Source: Musa acuminata AAA Group (taxonomy: Eukaryota; Streptophyta; Magnoliopsida; Zingiberales; Musaceae). Taken from it: 64,000 bases of DNA. The stretch covers positions 25,791,001 to 25,855,000 of the forward strand of contig NC_088355.1 in assembly GCF_036884655.1 (NCBI RefSeq), in the 5' to 3' direction. Below are positions 1-11,165 of this stretch, in pieces; within the stretch, counting starts at the first letter, position 1; each line of letters opens with the position of its first letter. The position numbers and the translations under genes are program-made. The notes below the pieces were generated by a model. It saw only the letters and a program-made list of their open reading frames with translations. It did no database searches and was not told the origin of the DNA.

Positions 1-663
1 AGATAGAAACTGGAATTTCTGAAATTCCGAGGGGCAAAACTTTCTTTTGTCTAGAAAACCCTAATGCCCTTTCCCCTTTTCGCTGTTGCCGCCGCCGCCA
101 CCCTACCGGCGGCGGCCTGTGCGGTGGGGCAGCCAAACCTATAACTCTGGTATCAAAGAGTGAAGCACTCATACAGGACATCCTTGGTGTCTCAAGTCTA
201 AGGACCAGATACACCACTAGGACTACGAAATCGCTGTCTGACAATAAGGCATCATTAACCATCCAGCATTCCGTAAGCGGATCAATCAGTGAACTCATTC
301 TCCAATGAGCACCTGTACTGTATTCCTAGTGTCCCTACACGAGCAACTATGAGACCAGCTGCATCGATCATATGGACGGGTATACAGCACACCAGTCTAT
401 CCGGTTATCACGATGTCCCTCTCGAGTAACCTATAACCGGGATTATTTAGGATATGTGTTTAAAGGTGAATCGATCTCATTATCGTGATCTCATCATGAT
501 CCGATTCCCATTGCACAAATCCAAGGACATCACAATATATATATGCACATATGCAATAGTTATAAAGTGATATATGCCAAAATATAATAAGCAAAAAGAT
601 TCTGTATCAAGTCACACGTGCCATCGCTCACGTGATTGGCTTGCTGGGCACCTATGACTAGCA
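1..663 (-). mobile_element. TOR-1: Ty1-copia 5' LTR start plus leader, internally deleted
   Basis: Read on the minus strand, an LTR begins at 663 (TGCTAGTCATAGG) and matches the first ~530 bases of the TOR-5 LTR at 59,590. At about 132 it jumps to the GC-rich leader that TOR-5 carries near 61,610-61,740, so the rest of the LTR, the primer-binding site and part of the leader are missing. The element continues out of the window to the left. It lies directly against GO-1 LTR sequence at 664, so it was probably inserted there. The second TSD is outside the window and cannot be tested. Confidence 0.8.
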
Positions 664-1164
664 CCTTTTTTTGGCTCAAAACATTCCTAATTTGAGCCCA
701 GTTGGCTCCTAATTGAGTTGGCCTAATTACGTTCTAAACCAACCCAATTACAACTAAAACTATTTCGATCTAGACAAATTATTACAAGTAAGAATATTAA
801 GTTTTTTGGCATATCATTGGTTCATCCAACGCTTCGTTCGACCCTTTGGCACATCGTCCTCTCCTTCGACGTATTGCCCAATTAGCATGTTGTCTTCTCG
901 CAACATCCCATCTCCTTGGAGTAATGTCCGATCTTCTTGACTCAATGCCTGAACTCATGGCACAAAGCCTTCAGTCGACATGTTGACCATTCCTCCGGTC
1001 TAACATCCAATCTTTTGACTTGTTCAATTCTAGCCCAACTTCTTATTCTTCTTGTTTTAATTAATTTACCTCTCTTGATCGAAGCTAGTCTTGCGTCATT
1101 CAAAATGCAGATTTGATTATAAACTCTATTCATTGATTTCATTATCAAAATTCAAGATTCAATA
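664..1164 (-). repeat. GO-1 3' LTR, first ~500 bases
   Basis: On the minus strand the LTR starts at 1,164 (TATTGAATC, mutated from TGTTGAATC), directly after the polypurine tract. It resembles the 5' LTR end of GO-1 at 32,643-32,140, including the stretch with repeated 'ggcacatc' and 'ttgccc' words. It stops at 664 where TOR-1 begins; the remainder lies beyond TOR-1, outside the window. Confidence 0.8.
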
Positions 1165-1807
1165 ATCTCCCCCTTTTTTATGATGACATCTAATTGATGA
1201 CGGAGTTTAAACTAAACTCCTCCTATCAATATGTCATATTGATAGAACTTTTGAATTCAGATTGAATTCAAGTCAAAGCAAATTTAATCATGAATATTTC
1301 ATCATTGCATGCATCATTATCATAAGTTGAAGTATTGCATTCATAATACCAAATCATCATGTATATTTTGAAAATATAAAATTATTATTACATGCATGAT
1401 TCCAAATCATCATTTATAATTATACCATGCATGATCATTATCATACCTTCTCCCCTTTTGCCATCAACAAAAAAGAGAAGTACAACTATCAATATTTTAG
1501 AGGTATAAGCTTAGCAATTTAGCAAATTTCCCATCAACATGCAAGCTAGTGAGTTCTTTCTTCTCTTTTGAGAAGTGTAAGCTAGCAATTTTTACTTTCT
1601 TTGCAATGTTCGAGCTAGCAATTTTTGCTTCATTTGCAAAGCATAAGCTAACAAAATTTTACATCATTTTACAACATACAAGCTAGCAACAATTTTGAGT
1701 TTTGCAAGTTTTTAAATTTTGCTAGATATACAAGTTAGCATATTTGTTTTTCTTTATGATGTTCAAACTAGCAAGTTTTTTGAAAAAGAATGCAAGATAG
1801 TAAATAA
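1165..1807 (-). other. GO-1 polypurine tract and 3' non-coding region
   Basis: On the minus strand an AAAAAAAGGGGGAGAT-type polypurine tract ends at 1,165 and would prime plus-strand synthesis. A second polypurine-like copy (ATGGCAAAAGGGGAGAAGG) lies at about 1,447-1,465. The remainder is AT-rich with many repeats of 'gcaagctagcaa'-like words. The sequence resumes without a gap at 21,509 across GP-1. No coding potential is visible. Confidence 0.7.
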
Positions 1808-3182
1808 TGTTAGGATCAAAAGCGGCACTAAGAGGGGGGGTGAATTAGTGTAGTAAAAAACTTTCAAGATTTCAAAAGACTTGTTTCGATTAAAACTGAT
1901 TCCGATGAAAATGATTTCGATTCAATCCATTTCTGAGAGAATTTGAACTTGAAAGCTTTTGAAAAATTAAAGCTGATCTTGGAAAGTGTTTACTTGAAAG
2001 CATATGTAGGCATAGTAAATGTATAATAAGGAGGAGAGGTAATTTGTTATAAAATAAATTGTTCAAAGTAAATGCAAACCAAGTTATAGAGTGGTTCGGT
2101 CAATTTGACTTACATCCACTTTCGGATTCCTCCTCCGATGTGGTCATCGGCATCCACTAAAGGCATTCATTCAATAGGTGAAGACCGAACACCTCTTTAC
2201 AACACTTTTGCCTTTTCTCGGGTTTAGGAGATGAACCCTTACAAGTCTCACTCCTTTTTCTTGGATGGTTACGAGGCTAAGAGATAAAGGAAGAGAACTC
2301 TAAATTTTACAACACTTTAAGACTCAAGAACTCAAGATTATGCCAATAGGTTTTGTGCCCTTTCATGTAAAAAAGAGTGGGGTTTTTATAGGCCCCAATG
2401 GCTTAAAAAATGGTGCCAAAAAGTTTATAATCCTGGATTTTCGGGGTCCTCGCAGTACCACCACCATTACTGGGCGGTACCACTACTTGACACCTGACAC
2501 TAGGCGGTACTACTGCTCAGTCTAAGCGGTACCATCGCCTGACAGGGGCGATACCACCGTTGGTAGCAATAACTGCCAGCAGTACCACTGCCCAGATTTC
2601 CTAGGGCATTGCTTTCCAAGTGGTGCCACCATTGGCCTTGGCGGTGCCATCGCCGGCCAAGAATTCAGGGGCTGAATTGGGTGCTCAATTCGGCCCAATT
2701 CAGCCCTATTAAGGGTCTAATTGGACCCTAATTAAGTTAATGAGATTACCTCCTAATCCTAACTTAATTTATGCTCAAACTATAACAATTAAGACATGTT
2801 TATTGCACTTCTTATTCCGTTGCGTCAATTGCTCTTCCGGTGAGTTTCCGGCGTACTTCTGGTGAATATCCGACGAACTCTCGGCAATGCTCTGGCGGAC
2901 TCCTAGCAAGCTCCTGGACTTTGTGACGATCTTCTCTATAAGTTTCGATGAGCTTCTATGGCAAGCTCCTGGACTTCTTGGTTGGTTCCCGCAGAACTTC
3001 CGACGAACGTCCGGACTTCCGTCGAACTCTCGAACTCCCAATGAGATCTTGATCTTGACTTCGGCACAACACCTGCTTTATGTCTTACTGCCATCGTAGT
3101 TAATCCTGCACACTTTTTTCAACATATAGATTAGATTAAATAAATTACAATTGACTTCATCATCAAAATCCAAGATTCAACA
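1808..3182 (-). repeat. GP-1 3' LTR
   Basis: 1,375 bases. It starts on the minus strand at 3,182 with TGTTGAATCTTGG and ends at 1,808 with GATCCTAACA. It pairs with 20,170-21,508. A TATAAAAA box on the minus strand lies at 2,383-2,390. Near the LTR end the hairpin CACTAA / TTAGTG encloses a run of C (element sense) at about 1,826-1,850. The upstream part carries GGCGGTACCA-type palindromic words. Confidence 0.88.
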
Positions 3183-4655
3183 ATCTCCCCCTTTTTGATG
3201 ATGACAATCAATTAATAACGGAGTTAACATTAACTTCCCCTATCTATATGCCATACTTGAGAAAAGACATTCTTGAATTCAAGGCCTTTGAATTCAAGAA
3301 ACAAATTGATAAGTTAAGTTCATTTAAACTTATCAATATATACATTATGATTCCTATCATGATCTAATATTCTCAAAATGATGTCAAGGCATGACTTCCA
3401 TTTTCAAGTATCATATTTCAAATATGAAAATGACAAAGATAGCAATTCATCATTCTATGGCAAGATATCAATTGTAAAATAGCAAGTTAAGCTCTATATA
3501 TCTTATCATAATGAAGAAAATTTATCAAGCAAACATTTCAAGTATATATGATGAAATACATTGCATATATTTGTCATCAATTTACCATATTTTGGTATTA
3601 TTTCTCCCCCTTTGTCATCAACAAAAAGAAGAACGATTCAACAATATAAGTGTGATAAAAATTCATGCCACATTTTAATTTGTAAAAATTCATACCAATT
3701 ATATTTCAAGCATTCATGGTATCATTCAAAAGTTCTCAACATTTAAAAGTTAAAGAAATGTCTTCTATCAACTTCTCCCCCACCTTTTTTTTTATTAAAA
3801 CTATACATGAAGAAGTAGAGTAAGGAGGAAAATTCATTGAGAGCTAACTTTGTGAAATGATTTGAATTAAGTCAAAAATGATAAATGAGTTTCATTAAAT
3901 TATGCTTCAATTTTCATAAAGATCAAGATATTCATGTGAAATCAAATCCTCACTCTTGCAAGTGTTCATCTCGTACTAAAAAATTCATAAAAATTCTTCC
4001 TTCATTAAGAAAGAATTCATGTGAAAGAATCATGATATGAAGGATAAAAGAAATTCCATGAATAAACCTTCATAATGAGAGGAGCATCATATCAAATCCA
4101 TTTCTCATTAAAAATTCATAAGAGATAAACCCGTGAGAGATGTATTTGTCAATTAATTCTATGTATAAAAACTCATTAAGTGATGGAGCAAGGATATAAA
4201 TTTGACATGGCATAGACTCATGAAACCTCCATTCAAGGAATACATTAAGTGAAAGATAATCCAGAAAAGATAAACATCAAATTCATGCATTTGGACAAAT
4301 TAATATTCCTAACTCCGCAAATGATCATAATACATCAAGTCATAGATACCAATAGTTAAATATATCAAGGAATTTATCCATTCAAAAGATATATTAAGTC
4401 TAATTCTTAGAGTGATATATTCATTAAAGTAAGCTCAGAATTTAACCATCAAGGTAGGTAGCACAGAATTTTACTATCAAGGTAGGTAGCGCAGAATTTT
4501 ACTATCAAAATAAGTAGCATTTTAGGCATCAAAACACAGCATTGCGATCATCAAAGTAAGTAGCATTTTAAGTTTACAACATTAAGGTAAACAACATATG
4601 ATTACAATATAACAAAGAGGAATTGTGTCCACTTCTCCTCAAATATATACACAGC
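3183..4655 (-). other. GP-1 polypurine tract and 3' non-coding region
   Basis: The polypurine tract (minus strand AAAAAGGGGGAGAT) adjoins the LTR at 3,183. A second polypurine-like copy, TGATGACAAAGGGGGAGAAA, lies at 3,601-3,620, about 420 bases inside. The rest is AT-rich, non-coding and rich in 'aaattcatgaa' words; the same region follows the extra ORF in GP-2 (55,934-57,384). Near 4,445-4,510 there are two imperfect repeats of 'cagaattttactatcaaggtaggtagc' type. Confidence 0.7.
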
Positions 4656-5765
4656 TTATTCAGGTGGTGGAAAGTTCAAATGTCTAAATAAAGTATTAAA
4701 CTGATGATGAATTTGCTGCAACTCAGTTAAGATTTGATCTTGACATTGTTCAAGTCGATCTTGTCATTGTTCAAAATGATCCATCCAAGTCCCTATGTCG
4801 TCGATAGATGAGGGAGGTGCTTGCTCTACTAGAGATGATTCCTCAAAGGGACCAGTTGGAGAAGATAGAGTATCCCTAAAAATTAGTATTTCAGGTTCTG
4901 ATTCGGGTTGGAGGGGATCAGTCCTTCTAGGCAGTCTAGTCCATATACCATTTTTAAATATGCATCTTATATGTTGAAGTAGATTTCTATTTATGATACT
5001 AAATCTGTCTAGTTTTTTAATTTCTTCGTCGAGTGGAATGACAATATCATAGGCATGGAGTAGTCTTATAATTAAGCTACCATATGGAAGCATCATGTCT
5101 TTTTTTGATAGTTCAATCATGTTTTGTTGGGTTAGATAACCAAAACAATTGTTATATCCCTTCATAATCCAATACATGGTACCTAGTTCCATTTGACTTA
5201 CTTCATCATGATGATATTGTTTAGGGAGAATTATACTTATCAAGATGTGAAGAAGTATTTTGGTACTTAAAGGTAGTAAATATTCGCAGCGTTTTGGAAG
5301 AATCGTTAAGTTAGGATTTCCAAAAATTGTTCCTAAGGCATCAACGTAAGTAGTCCCAACTGTTTCATCATCTCATTGTCCTCTAAAATAACACATTCTT
5401 TCTTTTACCGGAATTCCTATGATGTTGCAAATGGTTCTATCCGTAATGGGTATATAATGTCCTAATAGATAGGTAGATACCCTTTCATCTTCATCTACAT
5501 GTAAATTATTGTAAAATAGCCTAACAAGTCTAGGGTAGATAGGTTCCCTCATTTGAAGAATTAGGAGAATGTCTAGATTTGCAAGCCATTGAATAGGTTC
5601 CAAATCACTTAATTTGTCTAAGTCAACATATTTTCCCTTGTGAACATGTCTAGACTCTATGGATGAAAACTTTTGGGTAAGTTGATTAGAATCGAAAAGT
5701 ATGGAGTCATAATTTTCATCTAATCTATTCTTCCCTTTGTCCCTAGAGGATCTTCTAGAACCCAT
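4656..5765 (-). pseudogene. Extra ORF of GP-1, resembles the 'putative plant transposon protein' domain
   Basis: One reading frame runs from ATG at 5,765 (protein start MGSRRSSRDKGKNRL) to TAA at 4,656-4,658, about 369 codons. Two TGA codons break it, at 5,373-5,375 (Trp in GP-2) and 4,764-4,766 (Arg in GP-2). The N-terminus is basic and polar. A middle block with LEPIQWLANL, YPRLVRLFYNNL and a following ISELLG-like 'CNIIGIPV' resembles the domain found in ORFs of many plant retroelements and called putative plant transposon protein; this is from memory of the family pattern and was not searched. The C-terminus is Pro/Glu/Ser rich with a Gln-rich, probably coiled-coil tail ending FPPPE. Function is unknown. 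SIR-2 has no such ORF at the same place, so it seems specific to the GP family. Confidence 0.7.
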
Positions 5766-6001
5766 TAAGACTACAATAATGAAGGCAAATAAGGAGAAAG
5801 AATAAATAACACAAAGGAGAATCAATTTGGTGTAGAGATTTGTAATATCCCTCACTTTTGAAAATTATTAATAAGGATTTATATGTAAATTGGAGGATCT
5901 ATATGTAAATATAAAAATTTCAAGGACTAAACTGTTAAGTTGCAAAAAGAAAAAAATAAAGAAAATCGAAAATTTCAGTTTTATCCCACCGCCTCCCACG
6001 T

Positions 6002-7000
6002 TCTCTGTTCCTGAAACAGAGAGAGGAGCTGTGGGGCATGGGGAGAAGAAGAAGAGAAGTAGAGGGAGAAGAGAAGAAAAGAAGAAGAAGAGGGAAAAGA
6101 AGAGAGGAAGAAGAGGGAGAAGAGAAGAAGAGAAGAAGAAGAAGAAGAGAGGGAAGAGGGAGAGGGAAGAGAGATAGCTGCAGCACCTCTGTTTCGTGTA
6201 GGAGGAAACAGAGGAGTTCATGTATGGGGCATCAGGGAGGAGAAGGGAAGAAGAGGAGAAGAAGAGAAGCAGAAGAAGAAGAAGAAGAAGAAGAAGAAGA
6301 AGAAGAAGAAGAAGAAGAAGAAGAAAAGAGGAGGTGGCTACGGCAAGGGCTGCAGCGAGGAGCTGTGGGGCGTTGGCGAGGAGAAAGGAAGAAGAGGAGA
6401 AGAAGAAAAGAAAAGAAGAGAGGAGGAAGAAGAGGGAGAAGAGAAGAATAGAATAAGAAGAAAAAGAGAGGGAAGTGGGAGAGGAGCGAGAGGTGGTAGC
6501 AGCTAGGGCTACAGCACCTCTGTTTCCTGCAGGTGGAAACAGAGGAGAGGTATGGGGCGTTCGAAGAGGAGAAGAAGAAGAAGAGCAAGAGAAGAAGAAG
6601 AGGTTGTGATACCTCTGTTTCCTGCAGAGGAAACAGAGGAGGGTGTGTGTGACGCCGGGGAGGAGGAGGGAAGAAGAAAAGGAGAAGAAGAGAAGGGAAA
6701 AGAGGAGCTACGGCTGGGCGCTAGCAGCTGCAGCTGGAAGAGAAGGTGAGGAAGAATAGAAGAAGAAGAAAGGAAGGAGAAGGAAGAAGGAGAAGAAGAG
6801 GGAAAAGAGAGGGAAGAGGGAGAGGAGCGAGAGGTGGCAGCAGCTAGGGCTGCAGCACCTCTATTTCTTGCAGGTGGAAACAGAGGAGAGGTGTGGGGCG
6901 TTCGAAGAGGAGAAGAAGAAGAAGAGGAAGAGAAGAAGAAGAGGAAGCAGGAAAAGAGGTTGTGATACCTCTGTTTCCTGCAGAGGAAACAGAGGAGAGG
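6002..7000 (+). repeat. Purine-rich LTR segment with repeated 11-bp hairpins
   Basis: The plus strand is dominated by GAA/GAG/AGG, including an almost pure (GAA)n run near 6,266-6,324. Embedded in it are inverted repeats with arms CCTCTGTTTCC and GGAAACAGAGG around a 6-7 base loop, usually TGCAGA or TGCAGGT: 6,186-6,214, 6,517-6,545, 6,612-6,639, 6,858-6,886 (weaker left arm) and 6,968-6,995. A related hairpin TCTCTGTT/AACAGAGA lies at 6,002-6,022. The 3' LTR has matching units from 13,843 to 14,665. Long Glu/Arg/Lys-rich frames here are by-products of the purine bias. Confidence 0.75.
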
Positions 7001-7375
7001 GTGTGTGTGATGCCGGGGAGGAGGAGGGAAGAAGTAGAGTAGAAGAAGAAGAGAAGGGAAAGGAGGAGCTACGGCGGTGGTGGTGGCAGCTGCAGCTGGA
7101 AGAGAAGGAGAGGAAGAGAAGGTGAGGAAGAAGAGAAGAAGAAGAAAGGAAGGAGAGGAAGAAGAGAAGGGGAAGAAGGGGCTGTGGCTGCCGCGATGAT
7201 AGATGCAGCTGGAAGAGAAGAAGGAGAGGAAGATGAGTAGGGGCGGAAGAAGAGGCTGCGGCCGTGGCTGAGGTTGCGACTGCAGCAGTGCAGTTGGGAA
7301 AGAAGAGAAGGAAAGGAAGAAGAAGAGAAAGGAAAATGGAAGAAGAGAGGAAGAGGAGTAGGGGAGGCAGCTGCG

Positions 7376-7800
7376 ATAGTGGCAGCTGCAGCTAGATGGA
7401 AGGAGTGGAAACAAAGTAGGGGAGGAAGAAGAGGTTGCGGCTGTGGTGGCTGCAGCCGTGGCTGTGACTGTGGCTGCGGCTGTGACGTTGGCTGCGGTAG
7501 CTGCGGCAGTGGTGGTGGCTGCAGCAGCTGCATTTGGGAAATAGAAAGAAAGGAAAGGGGAAAAGAAATGGGGGCTGTGGCCGTGATTGCAGCTGCGGTG
7601 GTGGCGGCTACGCCTACAGTAGCTGTGTTTGGGAAAGAAAAAGTAGGAATGAGAGAAGGAAGGAAGGAAGTAGTGCAGAGGAAGGGGCTGCGATTGTGAC
7701 AGCAGCTGCGGTCGTGGCTACGACTATGGTAGTGGTAGTGGCGATGGCTGCGACAGTTGCATTTGAAAAAGAAAACGAAGGAATGAGAGTAAGAGAGAGC
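7376..7800 (+). repeat. GYP-1 LTR segment duplicated at 9,174-9,597, copy 1
   Basis: This GCTGCGGC-rich block reads almost identically at 9,174-9,597, in the same direction, and occurs once in the 3' LTR (about 15,040-15,435). The two copies flank the inverted block 7,801-9,173, so the 5' LTR reads left LTR, this block, inverted LTR end, this block again, then the normal LTR continuation. Confidence 0.75.
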
Positions 7801-9173
7801 TGACCTCAACATATTTTGCACGTCAACATATCAAATATTTCGGTGATCCTCAAACCATGCTCTGATACCACCTCTGTCACGCCCCCTCAAATAATAACCT
7901 TGATATTAAAATTTTCATCACAAACCAATCCAGGATCCAAACACACATTTGAGGACACTGAAAAACATTCTATCAAATTCACATCTATAAAACCTGTGTA
8001 GTTTATAATCATATATCACATCACTCGATAATTCACATTTTTGGTAATCCAAGCCAACTTAACAAACATGTACAACATTTATAAATCCACAAGCTAAGTA
8101 ATTTATACAATCATAACTCCAACCATTTACCATAAGTTCAGATCATCATAAATTAGACTTAACATTCTAAAATTCCAAATAAGAGAGATCTTCTAACACT
8201 TTTACACAGTATATCCATTTTGATTCATCGACAACATTTCATTTCATACAAAATATGCTTATACAACAATAACATAATAACCAACAAGACTTGCCCATAA
8301 TTCAGAATAGCTCTCCACTGCCTCAGCCAAATTCAAACATCTCAAAGAGTGACAAGCTAACCTGAAAGATTTAAATAATAACGGAGTGAGCTAAAAACAG
8401 CTCAGCAAGTAACAAAGCATATTCAGAACAAAAGGAACGGTTTCAAACAAGTAAGATATCATAATGCAAGGCAAAATACAAGAATTCTCAAGGATACCAT
8501 CTCATTAGATACAAAATCATATGTGTCATGTCATTCAAAACCTATTTGGTTCATAATAGATGGAGCATAGAGTAATTGGAGCATATCAATAGCGTATGAA
8601 ATGTTCCGGAGCATATCAACTACATATGGAACATTTCGAAGCATAACAATAGCAAATGAAACATTTAGAAGCATATCAAAGGCTTATGAAATGTTTCGTA
8701 GTATATCAATGACAAATGAAACATTTCGGAACATATCAATAACATATGGACCATTTCGAAGGATATCAAAGAACGAATACGAAATAGAAGCTCAGTCATC
8801 GTACCCTAGCATAGTGCATGTGAGGTTTAACTCAGTGGTGGCTCCACGCCGCAATGAGTTCTCGACTCCATCCACGGGTTGCCCTTTCCTACTCGAGCCC
8901 TCTCAGCCTACCCAAATGCTAGGTCGGCTCTGAATTTCTTATCAAACAGATAGATGGTGAAGTGGGATTCCAAACATAATAGGGTCCATCCATTTTTGAA
9001 TGACCACCAAACATAATCTAGAGTACAAAAGGGTTTATGAAGGATTGGAACACAAGCAATAAGAAAAGATTAGAACAATTACAGGAGAAACAATCGGGAA
9101 ACTTGCCTTTCAAATAATTTGATCTGAAGATCCAAGGAAGGTGTCAGCCCAAATCCTTCTACTTTTCCTCCAC
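7801..9173 (-). repeat. Inverted copy of the GYP-1 LTR end plus primer-binding site
   Basis: The block is the reverse complement of about 9,630-11,942, with roughly 0.9 kb of the middle missing. It contains an inverted primer-binding site (7,859-7,870), the inverted LTR terminus (TGTCACG from 7,875) and 56-58 bases of internal sequence beyond the priming site. The 30-bp minisatellite is present in inverted form at about 8,590-8,780. The retained part corresponds to the LTR 3' portion plus primer-binding site, the composition expected of a strong-stop-like reverse-transcription product. Confidence 0.75.
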
Positions 9174-9597
9174 ACGGCAGCTGCAGCTAGATGGAAGGAG
9201 AGGAAACAAAGTAGGGGAGGAAGAAGAGGTTGTGGCTGTGGTGGCTGCGGCCGTGGCTGTGACTGTGGCTGCGGCTATGACGTTGGCTGCGGTAGCTGCG
9301 GCAGTGGTGGTGGCTGCAGCAGCTGCTTTTGGGAAATAGAAAGAAAGGAAAGGGGAAAAGAAAAGGGGGCTATGGCCGTGATTGCGGCTGCGGTGGTGGC
9401 GGATACGCCTACAGCAGTTGTGTTTGGGAAAGAAAAAGTAGGAATGAGAGAAGGAAGGAAGGAAGTAGTGCAGAGGAAGGGGCTGCGATTGTGACAGCAG
9501 CTGCGGTCGTGGCTATGACTATGGTAGTGGTAGTGGCGATGGCTGCGACAGTTGCATTTGAAAAAGAAAATGAAGGAATGAGAGTAAGAGAGACCAG
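9174..9597 (+). repeat. GYP-1 LTR segment duplicated from 7,376-7,800, copy 2
   Basis: This is the second copy of the GCTGCGGC-rich block. After it the sequence continues as in the 3' LTR (agcaggtgactat-like, 9,592 onward), whereas copy 1 runs into the inverted block. The junction on the left (9,171-9,174) falls in GGCAGCTGCAGCT, a word that recurs nearby. Confidence 0.7.
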
Positions 9598-10960
9598 GTG
9601 ACTATACTTCAATATTCTGCAGGAGCTACAGTTGTGGAGGAAAAGTAGAAGGATTTGGGCTGACACCTTCCTTGGATCTTCTGATCAAATTATTTGAAAG
9701 GCAAGTTTCCCGATTGTTTCTCCTGTAATTGTTCTAATCTTTTCTTATTGCTTGTGTTCCAATCCTTCCTATTGCAAGCTTTCTAATCTTTCCTGTTGTA
9801 AGTGTCATGATATTTCCTTACTATAATTTTATCTCTACATTTGCTTTGAATATGAGGAATTTTAAATTGTTCTAGCCTTGCATTTGATATATCTCCTGTT
9901 TAGACGTAACGATTCGAATCTTTACAACTTCCGAGATTCTGACCTTTCTACCTTATTATGGTTATAACTTCATGTATTGACCTCTGATTTGGATAAAACT
10001 TATTTGATCAGAATATAGACTCATAAACCCTTCTTTTGATAGCTTATTTTAAGAATTCGGAGTAAGTTTGCATGTCCAAACTTCTGTTTCAAATGAGACT
10101 ACAGATTCTGCAAAACAAGGATCGTAATTTCTGACCTTTTGATACCTAGCTACATATAAGTTGATGTTGGAAACTCCAATTTGTTTAAAACCGATTTCAT
10201 TAGAAACTAGACTCGTAGAACTCTCTTTTGAAACCTAGATTAAAAGATTTAGAGTCCAAATGTCTGCTCAGTTATCTATTGAATCCGACCCATTGGATTA
10301 TGCAAAACCATGATATATTTTCTGAGTAAAATTGGAGCACGATTAATAGTTTGACCATTTGTTTGATGTGCCTCTTGTATTCTATTAGAAATCGAGGTTT
10401 GGTCGATTTCTCATATTCTGGTTTCATTCCTTCGAAAATTGTTATCCTTTAGCTTTCTTATTCAATTGAGCTTTATATTACTGCTTTGAATTCTTCTATG
10501 CTCTTATCCTATATGTTTTTGGATACCTAAATCTGTTATGTAAACTTCATGTTTGTATCGTAATGTTTCATAAAGGCACATGTACATTTCGTTGTTCCGC
10601 ATGTGCGTCCGATATGTCCAAATTTATTGTTCACAATACCCTTTTGTACTCTGGTGTTTGTGGGATTATTTGGACATTTGCCAGAAATGGTAAAGGGTAT
10701 GTGAATAGAGCCCGCGATGCTCTAGATTATGTTTGGTGGTCATTCAAAAATGGATGGACCCAATTATGTTTGGAATCTCACTTCACCATCTATCTGTTTG
10801 ATAAGAAATTCAGAGCCGACCTAGCATTTGGGTAGGCTGAGAGGGCTCGAGTAGGAAAGGGCTACCCGTGGATGGAGTCGAGAACTCATTGCGGCGTGGA
10901 GCCACCACTGAGTTAAACCTCACATGCACTATGCTAGGTTACGACGTCTGAGCTTCTATT
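9598..10960 (+). other. GYP-1 5' LTR middle part with a 90-codon frame
   Basis: This part carries no recognisable gene. A 90-codon frame at 10,563-10,835 (MFHKGTCTFRCSACAS start) recurs at the equivalent place of the 3' LTR (about 16,360-16,629). Because both copies are LTR sequence and differ by amino-acid changes, I treat the frame as chance or vestigial. No TATA box is obvious to me in this segment. Confidence 0.5.
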
Positions 10961-10964
10961 TCGT

Positions 10965-11165
10965 ATTCGTTCTTTGATATCCTTCGAAATGGTCCATATG
11001 TCATTGATATGTTCCGAAATGTTTCATTTGTCATTGATATACTACAAAACATTTCATAAGCCTTTGATATACTCCGAAATGTTTCATTTGCTATTGTTAT
11101 GCTTCGAAATGTTCCATATGTAGTTGATATGCTCCGGAACATTTCATACGCTATTGATATGCTCT
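10965..11165 (+). repeat. 30-bp minisatellite in the GYP-1 5' LTR
   Basis: About six or seven units of a 30-base repeat of the form 'gatatgctccgaaatgtttc' plus ten variable bases. In one minus frame it spells FRSIS...-type decapeptides. The same array is in the 3' LTR (about 16,765-16,960) and, inverted, at 8,590-8,780. Unit number looks the same in the copies. Confidence 0.8.

Noticed and set aside
2340..2525. Short frames in GP/SIR/GO LTRs (e.g. 2,340-2,525, 2,775-3,099, 35,077-35,379, 42,523-42,846)
   Set aside because: They fall in paired LTRs, overlap on opposite strands and show no domain; they are LTR sequence.
4656..5765. Extra ORF as an envelope-like gene of SIRE elements
   Set aside because: I see no signal peptide, membrane segment or Cys pattern. 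The text resembles the putative plant transposon protein domain instead.
5890..7821. Many long Glu/Arg/Lys- or Ser/Leu/Phe-rich frames in 5,890-7,821 and 13,596-15,308
   Set aside because: They lie in the purine-rich LTR segment of GYP-1, occur in several frames and both strands at once, and differ between the two LTRs by frame changes. They reflect composition, not genes.
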